From: JAZDIU01 sp043804635
GTDB taxonomy: Bacteria > Chloroflexota > Dehalococcoidia > Dehalococcoidales > UBA2162
Reading direction: 5' to 3'
Assembly: GCA_043804635.1 (NCBI GenBank)
Contig: JAZDIU010000087.1
Coordinates: forward strand, 59,945-123,944
DNA length: 64,000 bases
Below, one piece after another: positions 57,253 to 64,000 of the stretch. The notes under the pieces are model-generated. The model searched no databases, had not been told where the DNA came from, and worked only from the letters and a program-made list of their open reading frames with translations. The position numbers and the translations under genes are program-made. The stretch's first letter is position 1. Each line of letters begins with the position of its first letter.

Positions 57253-58287
57253 TTACGCAATCAATCCAAAGATATAGCCGGTAATAGTCGCCATAACAAC
57301 AACCAGCCCCACATAAGTCAGCATCTTTTTGGTCCCCATAATATTGCGGATAACCAGCATGCTGGGCAACGATAAAGCGGGACCAGCTAAAAGTAACGCC
57401 AGGGCGGGACCCTTACCCATACCTAAATCCATAAAGGCTTTTATTACGGGTACCTCCGTAAGCGTGGCGAAATACATAAGCGCACCAAAAAATGAGGCAA
57501 TAAAGTTGGCGAAGAGACTATTCCCGCCCACATAGGCAGTAACTATGGATTCAGGAATAACGACCTTCAGGATACCGGCAATGAATACACCAACGAGCAG
57601 CCAGGGTATGATGAGACGGGTAAAATGCAACGTCTCCTGAAGCCAGTGCTTTATTTCATCCCGGGAAAACCAGCGCCATAATATTAAGGCCACAGCCGCC
57701 AGAAATATGCCCATAACAATCCAGTTCTTGGAGGCGGCAAAGACTAACACACCCACCAAGGCACCGACAAAAATAGCCTGCTGCCAGATACTCTTGCCTG
57801 CCGGGTCGGGGCAAAGGGCTGCAAAAACCTGGGCATCTGCCTGCTTTTTTTCCTTGCGATAGATAAACGCCATAAGAATCCCGACGACTACTGAGAACAT
57901 TATGGCACTGATAGCTCTGGCAAACCCGATATCATAACCGAGCAGTTTAGCTGAGTAGACAATTGCCAGAACGTTAATTGCCGGTCCCGAGAAAAGAAAG
58001 GCAATCGCCGGACCTAGCCCCGCTCCCCTCTTATAAATACCAGCGAATAGAGGTAATACAGTACAAGAACACACCGCAAGTATAGAGCCCGAGACGGAAG
58101 CCACTCCGTATGACGTTACTTTGTTTGCCTGCGGACCGAAATACTTGAGAATCGCCGCCTGGGAGACGAAGGCGGCGATAGCTCCGGCAATAAATAGAGC
58201 CGGCACGAGGCAAGTTAAAACGTGCGCCGATAAATACTCAATTAACCCGTTGATTCCACCCCAGAATAGTTCGCTAGCTATTTCCAT
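57253..58287 (-). CDS. Full-length DUF318/ArsP-type permease
   Basis: A 344-residue membrane protein with about nine helices in two similar halves. Family segments are VSGSILAVCSCTVLPLFAGIYKRGAGLGPAIAFLFSGPAINVLA in the first half and TLTEVPVIKAFMDLGMGKGPALALLLAGPALSLPSML in the second. A conserved cysteine motif CSCTV lies in helix 3. In ArsP, cysteines of this kind export trivalent organoarsenicals. Second gene of the operon after arsR. Confidence 0.88.
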   Translation of the reverse strand: MEIASELFWGGINGLIEYLSAHVLTCLVPALFIAGAIAAFVSQAAILKYFGPQANKVTSYGVASVSGSILAVCSCTVLPLFAGIYKRGAGLGPAIAFLFSGPAINVLAIVYSAKLLGYDIGFARAISAIMFSVVVGILMAFIYRKEKKQADAQVFAALCPDPAGKSIWQQAIFVGALVGVLVFAASKNWIVMGIFLAAVALILWRWFSRDEIKHWLQETLHFTRLIIPWLLVGVFIAGILKVVIPESIVTAYVGGNSLFANFIASFFGALMYFATLTEVPVIKAFMDLGMGKGPALALLLAGPALSLPSMLVIRNIMGTKKMLTYVGLVVVMATITGYIFGLIA

Positions 58288-58329
58288 GTTTATTATTCCT
58301 GAACGCCGACAAGACGAAGCCTTTTTAGA

Positions 58330-58704
58330 TTATGCTTCCTTTGCCTTGAGCATTATCCTTGGGGCGCAACCGGGACACACCCGCTCGGACTTCTTCAGTC
58401 GCTCTACATCTCGTAAGGCAATCTTGTTGCCTTTTATCGCCTTTCCAACCGCTTCAATCAATTGAGATTGATATTCTTTCATACCTTTCTTATCTATCGA
58501 ATAGACAGACCACAGTCCTTCTTTCCTCAGGGTAAGGAAACCGGCATCATAAAGCGCGTTTAAGTTACGCGAAGCCCTGGATTGTGAAATACCCAACGCC
58601 TGCATTACTTCGCAAACGCAGCATTCTCGCTCAAGGAGAACATTCAAAATCCTGAGTCTTGTCTCATCGGATAGGGACTTAAAAACCTTGACTACATCTC
58701 TCAT
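58330..58704 (-). CDS. arsR: ArsR-family transcriptional repressor
   Basis: A winged-helix repressor of 124 residues. The arsenite site is ERECCVCEV (C28, C29, C31), i.e. the CxC motif in the first recognition helix plus an extra Cys. The helix-turn-helix is ALGISQSRASRNLNAL. A C-terminal RVCPGC pair adds two more thiols. It is the first gene of the operon that it probably represses by binding the palindrome at 58716-58729, and it releases DNA when arsenite binds. Confidence 0.94.
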   Translation of the reverse strand: MRDVVKVFKSLSDETRLRILNVLLERECCVCEVMQALGISQSRASRNLNALYDAGFLTLRKEGLWSVYSIDKKGMKEYQSQLIEAVGKAIKGNKIALRDVERLKKSERVCPGCAPRIMLKAKEA

Positions 58705-58715
58705 ATTTTATACTC

Positions 58716-58729
58716 CTATATGCACATAT
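58716..58729. promoter_or_regulatory. Probable ArsR operator
   Basis: TATATG-CA-CATATA, a palindrome directly before the arsR ribosome site and at +1 to +15 of the predicted transcript. Repressor bound here would block initiation. Confidence 0.65.
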
Positions 58730-58736
58730 ACGATTG

Positions 58737-58765
58737 TAGTTTATCATAAGGGAATGCAACTGTCA
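58737..58765 (-). promoter_or_regulatory. Promoter of the arsenic operon
   Basis: On the minus strand TTGACA (58760-58765), a 17-bp spacer and TAAACT (58737-58742). The start is expected near 58730, adjacent to the operator. Confidence 0.7.
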
Positions 58766-58908
58766 ACTGTTTGACTTTCTAATTCAATAGAAACTATACT
58801 AGCAAGGTTATATTAATATATTAATGAATATAACTTTTTCTGACGTTTAAATTGCCAAAGCCAACGTCTCAAAGGTGATTCCGTCAGTGTTTTAAGAAAG
58901 AGAATTAT

Positions 58909-60225
58909 TTGGTCAAGAAAAGCAGATTTCCCGGTATATTCTTTGGGTGGTGGATAGTCCTGGCTAGCGGTATCCTGACCCTCTGGGGAAACGGTTTCGG
59001 CAACTTCGGCTTCGCACCACTATTTAAACCAATCGCTTCTGAACTTGGTTTTTCCCGTGCCGCCACATCGGTTGCCCCAAGCGTCGCTCAAGTCGAACGA
59101 GGATTTCTATCCCCGATTTCCGGTTGGATTAGCGATAGGTTCGGTCCCAGGGGAATGGTCCTCGTTGGCATCGTTATTATCGGTCTTAGCCTGATGCTGA
59201 TGAAATTCGTCAACTCGCTCTGGACTTTCTACCTGGTGTGGGGAGTTCTGCTGGGAGCCGGTGCTAATATCGGATTAACGGTCCCCTTGGATAAAACGGT
59301 AACAAACTGGTTCGTCAGAAAAAGAGGGCGCGCTTTGAGCATTAAATTTATCTTCAACGCAAGCGGTTCGATACTGATGGTACCATTAATCGCCTGGCTC
59401 ATTTCGGAACAAGGCTGGCGAAACACCTGCTTTATCGGCGGCGTGGTCATGTTAGTTATGGGCTTGCCTATAGCCTGGTTTTTCATAAAACAAAATCGAC
59501 CTGAATATTACGGTCTGCTCCCTGATGGAGTTGCTATTGAGAAGACTGAAAAAATAACTCAAACGATAGATAGAGGTATCAAATATGCGGCTGATGCTCA
59601 AGAGGTAGAATTCACTCTCCGACAAGCGATAAAGACCCCAGCTTTTTGGCTGGTAACAGTGGCCGTTGCCGGTTTTAACATGGTCGGTTCAGTATTTGTG
59701 ATTCATGGCGTGCCTTTCCTATCCGATATGGGAATCGACCCGGTTAAAGCCGCCATAATGGTAGGTTTAATGAGCGCAGGTGTTATACCGGGAGCGTTTA
59801 TCAGTATGTTTACGGCAGACCGCATCAAGAAAGAACTGATGAGATTCCTGGTTGTGGGGGCATATACCATCCATATTATCGCCCTTGTTGTTTTTTTGTT
59901 AAACCCAATCTTATCAATAGCATATCCGCTCTTTTTCATTCACCACTTTGTTGCCGGAATCCACGGCAGTTTAACAACAATAATAATGGCGCGTTATTTC
60001 GGTAGGAAAGCGTTTGGCTCTATCCGTGGAATTTCTATTATGTGCCTGTTACCAGCATTGGTCGCCTCACCTATTTACGCCGGATGGGTATTCGATACCA
60101 CCGGCAGCTACATAACCGTCTTTCTCTTATGCGGAGTTGCTGTTACCGTTTCGATGTTTGCTATGTTGTTGGCGGTTCCATCCAAACCCCCAGCACATAT
60201 CAGCGATATCCATAAAATCTTCTAA
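58909..60225 (+). CDS. Major facilitator superfamily transporter
   Basis: A 438-residue carrier with twelve helices in two halves. The motif GWISDRFGPRGMVLVG between helices 2 and 3 is the MFS signature, and FTADRIKKELM is its counterpart in the second half. The sequence is closest in feel to the oxalate/formate and monocarboxylate subfamily (FNMVGSVFVIHGVPFLSDMG), so an organic acid substrate is likely. Translation starts with TTG and a weak ribosome site. Divergent from the arsenic operon and not part of it. Confidence 0.85.
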   Translation: MVKKSRFPGIFFGWWIVLASGILTLWGNGFGNFGFAPLFKPIASELGFSRAATSVAPSVAQVERGFLSPISGWISDRFGPRGMVLVGIVIIGLSLMLMKFVNSLWTFYLVWGVLLGAGANIGLTVPLDKTVTNWFVRKRGRALSIKFIFNASGSILMVPLIAWLISEQGWRNTCFIGGVVMLVMGLPIAWFFIKQNRPEYYGLLPDGVAIEKTEKITQTIDRGIKYAADAQEVEFTLRQAIKTPAFWLVTVAVAGFNMVGSVFVIHGVPFLSDMGIDPVKAAIMVGLMSAGVIPGAFISMFTADRIKKELMRFLVVGAYTIHIIALVVFLLNPILSIAYPLFFIHHFVAGIHGSLTTIIMARYFGRKAFGSIRGISIMCLLPALVASPIYAGWVFDTTGSYITVFLLCGVAVTVSMFAMLLAVPSKPPAHISDIHKIF

Positions 60226-60308
60226 AATAATCCAACAACAGCCAGCCTCTTACCTCTCAAGCGTGATATAATAATATTTAAATCTAGTCACTTACAGCGA
60301 GACATGAG

Positions 60309-61511
60309 ATGCTAAGTTTGTGGGAATGGTTTGTTAGTAACGGATTATGGATAATCTTGGCCATAGTGACCGGTGTTTTTCTCTTTGTTCTTTTTAGACA
60401 GTGGGTCCATTGGGCAATAGGCAAAATCTTCCCTAAGCAGTGGCAGGAGCAGTTTAAAGGTACCAAACAAGTAACTGCATGGATTTTGAATTCTATTGGC
60501 GGCGTTATTTTAATCCTGGCTGTAGCCGGATTTATCGCCTCGCGTTACGGGGTGGTGGTTACCCCAGTTCTAATGGCAGTAGGTGACTGGCTGGTGATAC
60601 ACGGTGTTCGTATCCTATTTATCATTACTCTCTCCTATTTGGCTTATAAGGGAATAAAAGTATTAACGCCTACGTTAATCGAGAGAACAATGACCGTAAG
60701 CGGTAAGGGACGCCGCGCCCAGGAAGAGTGCACCAAGAGAGCACATACCTTAAGCAGTTTTCTTACCACAGCCATAGGAGGAATCATTTTCATAATGGCT
60801 GTTTTTATGATTCTTTCCGAGGTCGGCATAGATATCACCCCTCTCCTGGCTGGAGCCGGCGTTGTCGGTATTGCCATCGGTTTTGGCGCCCAGAGTCTGA
60901 TTAAAGATTTTCTCAACGGAATGTTTATCGTACTCGAAGACCAGTATGGTAAGGGTGACGTCGTCCAGATTGCAGGTATTTCCGGGCTGGTCGAGGATAT
61001 TAGTTTAAGAAGGACTGTTCTGCGCGACCTCGATGGCATTGTTCACACCATTCCTAACGGCGAAATAAAAACGGCAAGCAACTACACTAAAGAATGGTCG
61101 AGAGTCAACCTAAACATCCCGGTAGGTTACGGAGAAAATATCGACCACGTAATGGAAGTCCTTAACAAAGTGGGCAAAGAACTCGCTGAGGATAAAGTCT
61201 TCGGACCGATGATTACCGGAACCCCTCGGGCGCTTAGGATCGATAATTTTGCCGAATCAGGAATCGAGATAAAGATTTTAGGCGAGACCAAACCACTAAA
61301 GCAATGGGATGTCATGGGCGAACTGAGAAAACGAGTGAAGAAAGCCTTTGATAAGGAAGGAATCGAGATACCTTGGCCACACACTAAAGTCTACTTTGGC
61401 AATAGCCCGCAAATTGGTAGCCGGGTTTGCCCGGCTTGCTCCAATCCGAACCCTGCGGACAATGAGTTTTGCTCGCAATGTGGAGTTAAGCTGAAACCTA
61501 ATAAATCCTGA
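60309..61511 (+). CDS. MscS-family mechanosensitive channel with C-terminal zinc ribbon
   Basis: A 400-residue membrane protein with four to five helices before the pore. The MscS pore-lining helix reads LLAGAGVVGIAIGFGAQSLIKDFLNG, followed by the beta domain (EDQYGKGDVVQI) and an alpha/beta vestibule. The final 30 residues form a zinc ribbon (CPACSN and CSQCG), which is not part of standard MscS and may bind a partner. It releases solutes when the membrane is stretched. Start ATG at 60309, weak ribosome site. A TATAAT box lies at 60267-60272. Confidence 0.88.
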   Translation: MLSLWEWFVSNGLWIILAIVTGVFLFVLFRQWVHWAIGKIFPKQWQEQFKGTKQVTAWILNSIGGVILILAVAGFIASRYGVVVTPVLMAVGDWLVIHGVRILFIITLSYLAYKGIKVLTPTLIERTMTVSGKGRRAQEECTKRAHTLSSFLTTAIGGIIFIMAVFMILSEVGIDITPLLAGAGVVGIAIGFGAQSLIKDFLNGMFIVLEDQYGKGDVVQIAGISGLVEDISLRRTVLRDLDGIVHTIPNGEIKTASNYTKEWSRVNLNIPVGYGENIDHVMEVLNKVGKELAEDKVFGPMITGTPRALRIDNFAESGIEIKILGETKPLKQWDVMGELRKRVKKAFDKEGIEIPWPHTKVYFGNSPQIGSRVCPACSNPNPADNEFCSQCGVKLKPNKS

Positions 61512-61512
61512 C

Positions 61513-61541
61513 TTGCCTTGTATCCCGATAGAGACTATAAT
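61513..61541 (+). promoter_or_regulatory. Promoter of ilvE
   Basis: TTGCCT (61513-61518), a 17-bp spacer and TATAAT (61536-61541), with start near 61548 and ATG at 61574. The -35 form TTGCCT is the same as in the nusA promoter. Confidence 0.8.
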
Positions 61542-61573
61542 AAAGTCCATCTCAAGAAAGGAGACCTAAAATA

Positions 61574-62500
61574 ATGCCATCGGTAGCTTTTTTTCATGGC
61601 AAGTTTGTTCCTCTATCGGAAGCTAAAATAAGCGTTATGACCAATGCTATGCACTATGGTACCTCTATCTTCGAAGGTATAAGAGGTAACTGGAATAGCC
61701 GGCAAAAACAGATTTATATTTTCCGCATTAAAGAGCATTATCAGCGGCTGCTTAACGGTTGCCGCCTTCTAAAAATAGACCTTCCTTACGACATTGATGA
61801 TTTGTGCAAGATCACAGTGGAACTGATTAACAAGTGCGGCTTTAAGGAAGATATCTACGTACGTCCGATAGCTTACAAAAGCACGGAGGCACTCGGTGTC
61901 CGCCTCCATAATCTGGAGAGTGATATCTCGATTTTTGCTATTCCCTGGGGACCTTATCTGGACGTAGATAAAGCCAGATGTATGGTTTCGTCCTGGCGGC
62001 GCCCCGATGATAACGTCATCCCGCCCCAGATAAAGGTGGCCGGCATTTATGTGAATAATGCCTTTGCCAAGACCGAAGCTTTCGAAAACGGCTTCGATGA
62101 GGCGATTATGCTTTCTGGAGACGGGCACGTATCCGAAGGAAGTGGTGAAAATATCTTTCTCGTGGTAGATGGTAAGCTAGTTACACCTCCGGTTTACAGC
62201 AGTATCCTGATTGGTATTACTCGCAATACAGTTATAGAATTAGCTAGGAAAGAGCTTGGGATAGAGACAGTCGAGAGATTAATCGACCGAAGCGAGCTTT
62301 ACACGGCACAAGAATGTTTCCTTACCGGCACAGCAGCACATGTAACCCCGATAGGAGAGATAGACCATCGCCCGGTAGGCAACGGTGAAATCGGCGAGAT
62401 AACGGGCAAACTGCAAAAAATCTATGCCGATGTCATTAAGGGCAATAACCCTAAGTATCTTAAATGGTGCACACCGGTCTATAAAAAGAGAGGGAACTAG
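61574..62500 (+). CDS. ilvE: Branched-chain amino acid aminotransferase
   Basis: A PLP enzyme of 308 residues, fold type IV, that makes or degrades valine, leucine and isoleucine with 2-oxoglutarate. The PLP-binding lysine is K154 (PQIKVAGIY), and the motifs HYGTSIFEGIR and GHVSEGSGENIF are typical. Own promoter and a terminator whose loop contains the stop codon. Strong ribosome site AAAGGAG. Confidence 0.94.
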   Translation: MPSVAFFHGKFVPLSEAKISVMTNAMHYGTSIFEGIRGNWNSRQKQIYIFRIKEHYQRLLNGCRLLKIDLPYDIDDLCKITVELINKCGFKEDIYVRPIAYKSTEALGVRLHNLESDISIFAIPWGPYLDVDKARCMVSSWRRPDDNVIPPQIKVAGIYVNNAFAKTEAFENGFDEAIMLSGDGHVSEGSGENIFLVVDGKLVTPPVYSSILIGITRNTVIELARKELGIETVERLIDRSELYTAQECFLTGTAAHVTPIGEIDHRPVGNGEIGEITGKLQKIYADVIKGNNPKYLKWCTPVYKKRGN

Positions 62501-62517
62501 GCTCCCTCTCTTAATTT
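62486..62517. terminator. Bidirectional terminator between ilvE and the aldolase gene
   Basis: AAGAGAGGGA (62486-62495), 7-base loop, TCCCTCTCTT (62503-62512) then AATTTTT. On the other strand the stem is followed by TTTTTA, so it can end both convergent transcripts. Confidence 0.85.
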
Positions 62518-62533
62518 TTCCCAACCCGACGAA

Positions 62534-63100
62534 CTATTTAACCGAACTTGTTCTTAAAGACCTCAACAAGCAAGTAACCTGACAACTTTCTTCCAGAGAA
62601 GTCGTGTAGTTGTGAGCTTCTTCTAATAATTGGCCGATAGCAAAACTGCCGTGTCCGTGGACCATTACTGCACGACGCTCAGCTAATGCCTGAGCAATCG
62701 TTTGAGCCATTCCTCCCGGCTTAACCTCTTCTTCCCAGCCAAGGACAGGTATCTCCCCTAAAACAGCTTGACCTTCCGTACAGTTGGGCAGGATTTTATT
62801 ATCTGTCAATGAAAGGGCGATGGCGTGAGGCGGATGGGCGTGAACAATGGCTAACGCCCGTGTCTGCTGATAAATAGCCCGGTGGACGGGTAACTCAACC
62901 GAAGCTAAGGGCGTACAACGATCGTTCTTACATAGTCCCGTCTCAATGAGGTCGCCTTCTTCAAGGCAGCCGAGCTGGCAGCCACGGCGTGTAATTATCA
63001 AGCGGTCTCCCATTCTGATACTCAGATTACCGCCGGAAGAAGAGACAAGCCCCCTGAGAAAGAGGTGGCGGCCTACCGTTTGAAACTGGGATAGAATCAT
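62534..63100 (-). CDS. Class II aldolase/adducin-family protein
   Basis: A 188-residue protein of the class II aldolase family. Zinc ligands are in HAHPPHAIA (three His) and HGHGSFA. The start region GRHLFLRGLVSSSGGNLSIRMGDRLIITRRG matches fuculose-1-phosphate aldolase-like members. It may act on a sugar phosphate, but short members include dehydratases of methionine salvage, so the reaction is not fixed. Confidence 0.85.
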   Translation of the reverse strand: MILSQFQTVGRHLFLRGLVSSSGGNLSIRMGDRLIITRRGCQLGCLEEGDLIETGLCKNDRCTPLASVELPVHRAIYQQTRALAIVHAHPPHAIALSLTDNKILPNCTEGQAVLGEIPVLGWEEEVKPGGMAQTIAQALAERRAVMVHGHGSFAIGQLLEEAHNYTTSLEESCQVTCLLRSLRTSSVK

Positions 63101-63162
63101 ATTTTCTCTTTTACAATTAGACTGTCTCTAATTTACCCCAGTGCCAGCAAAAAAGCAAATCG

Positions 63163-63795
63163 CTATGTCAACTTTCTGATAACAGCAACAACTTTACCCT
63201 GTATTTCAACATTACCCGGCTTGGTAAAAATGGGCTTCATATTTTTATTAGCTGGCTGAAGACGAATGCGACCCGACTCCCGATAGACCTTTTTCAGGGT
63301 AGCTTCTTTTTCTGCTTTCAGCCAGACTGCGGCCGTCTCTCCATTTTCCACGGTATTAACGTACTGCATCAATACCGTATCGCCATCGCCGATAAGGTTA
63401 TCTATCATCGATGAACCTTTTACTTTTAGAGCATAAATCTCCTGCTTACCTCCCGTCAAGTCCGGTGTTACCTCAATAGTCTCTGAAGAAGCCATTGTAT
63501 CCCACGTATCAGGGGAAGGCACTGGAATGGGCTTACCGGCGGCTATTTGACCGATGACCGGAACCTGAAGTCTTCCAAGAGACCGTGATTTTAGCTCGAT
63601 GCCGCGGGAAACTCCAGAATGGCGGCGGATGTAACCTTCTCTCTCCAGGATATTAAGGTTATAAGCCGCTACCGAAGTCGAGCTGATTTTACAAGCTCTA
63701 ACTATATCACGAATAGTTGGCGGAAATCCGTTATCCGACCAGAACTTGCTCATAAAATCCAGGATTTTTTGCTGTTTTATTGATAATGTTTTCAT
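63163..63795 (-). CDS. lexA: LexA repressor
   Basis: SOS repressor of 210 residues. The N-terminal winged helix (1-70) reads PPTIRDIVRACKISSTSVAAYNLNILE. Self-cleavage occurs at A86-G87 (QIAAGKPIP), with catalytic S129 (KGSSMID) and K168 (ATLKK). The ATG at 63795 is chosen since GAGGTGA lies just before it and homology starts there; a longer frame upstream runs through the operator. It has its own SOS box at 63807-63820. Confidence 0.96.
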   Translation of the reverse strand: MKTLSIKQQKILDFMSKFWSDNGFPPTIRDIVRACKISSTSVAAYNLNILEREGYIRRHSGVSRGIELKSRSLGRLQVPVIGQIAAGKPIPVPSPDTWDTMASSETIEVTPDLTGGKQEIYALKVKGSSMIDNLIGDGDTVLMQYVNTVENGETAAVWLKAEKEATLKKVYRESGRIRLQPANKNMKPIFTKPGNVEIQGKVVAVIRKLT

Positions 63796-63806
63796 TTTCA
63801 CCTCAA

Positions 63807-63820
63807 AGAACATCCGTTCT
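63807..63820. promoter_or_regulatory. SOS box (LexA autoregulation)
   Basis: AGAAC-ATCC-GTTCT is a perfect palindrome of the GAAC-N4-GTTC class used by LexA in Gram-positive bacteria and relatives. It lies 12 bases before the lexA start, downstream of the -10 box. Confidence 0.85.
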
Positions 63821-63826
63821 GAGAAA

Positions 63827-63855
63827 ACTTTATAACAAAGCTGAGTTCTTGTCAA
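63827..63855 (-). promoter_or_regulatory. lexA promoter, -35 within the transposase end
   Basis: On the minus strand TTGACA (63850-63855) and, at 17 bp, TAAAGT (63827-63832); TATAAA at 63829-63834 would give 15 bp. The TGA stop of the adjacent transposase lies inside the -35 box. Confidence 0.6.
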
Positions 63856-64000
63856 GGGGGTGTAAGCGTCCATAACATATTGGACTGGTCAAGGGGACAG
63901 AAATTATCAAGATAGTACCGCATCGGGGGGATTTTGCCAATACCCCGATGTGGTTTCTGGGTATTGTACCAGATGAGATAATCCATGAGCTTTCGGTTAA
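63852..64000 (-). mobile_element. 3' end of an insertion-sequence transposase (integrase-core type), runs off the window
   Basis: The last 48 codons of a minus-strand frame read KLMDYLIWYNTQKPHRGIG and MRYYLDNFCPLDQSNMLW, the typical C terminus of DDE integrase-core transposases (YNTxxPH motif). The stop is TGA at 63852-63854. The 5' part, including the DDE residues, lies beyond the window, so whether the element is intact cannot be judged. The IS end must be close to lexA. Confidence 0.75.

Overview
The window is chromosomal DNA from a bacterium. It most resembles an uncultured, probably anaerobic, Chloroflexota of the Dehalococcoidia type. This placement is an inference from gene content, namely an aldehyde:ferredoxin oxidoreductase, a 4-hydroxybutyryl-CoA dehydratase-like flavoprotein, a myo-inositol phosphate lipid cluster, a Gram-positive-style SOS box and an archaeal-type presenilin. 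No rRNA or tRNA was seen to settle it. About 63 genes are packed on both strands. Many are translationally coupled, and several sigma-70 promoters match TTGACA or TTGCCT, 17 bp, TATAAT closely.

Region 1 (1-11.9 kb) is a surface-structure locus. A truncated sensor kinase and an OmpR/PhoB-type regulator precede an operon of two SipW-type signal peptidases, two TasA/camelysin-like secreted subunits with Ca2+-loop motifs, and a 1411-residue adhesin. The adhesin has eight near-identical FN3 repeats followed by three phage tail-collar-like modules with paired HxH motifs. A membrane-anchored protein with a TasA-like head ends the operon. A transglutaminase-like gene with one frameshift and a small membrane protein follow.

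Region 2 (12-24.5 kb) carries redox and CoA metabolism. It holds iron-sulfur proteins, a tungsten-type aldehyde oxidoreductase with two uncharacterised partners, rsmE, a 4-hydroxybutyryl-CoA dehydratase-like enzyme, an AtuA-like protein split into two genes, a presenilin-family protease and a bifunctional nuclease. Dispersed intergenic repeats cluster here.

Region 3 (24.5-31.5 kb) is a complete F1Fo ATP synthase operon (atpI-B-E-F-H-A-G-D-C) with an extra, uncatalogued 35-residue membrane microprotein between atpE and atpF.

Region 4 (31.5-44.8 kb) is housekeeping: a nucleoside-gate membrane protein, trxB, trxA, plsX, the nusA-ylxR-infB-rbfA-truB translation operon, a PHP phosphoesterase, and an inositol phosphate synthase, glycosyltransferase, CDP-alcohol phosphatidyltransferase and purA run.

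Region 5 (44.8-53.7 kb) holds a QueG-like iron-sulfur protein, an ADP-forming acyl-CoA synthetase subunit, a nitronate monooxygenase-family enzyme, a stand-alone cyclic-nucleotide-binding protein coupled to acetyl-CoA synthetase, an M20 peptidase and a HAD phosphatase.

Region 6 (53.7-58.9 kb) is a nine-gene arsenic-type operon on the minus strand, with an ArsR operator sitting at the start of its promoter transcript.

Region 7 (58.9-64 kb) holds an MFS carrier, an MscS channel with a zinc ribbon, ilvE, a class II aldolase, lexA with its own SOS box, and the 3' end of a transposase that runs off the window and abuts the lexA promoter.
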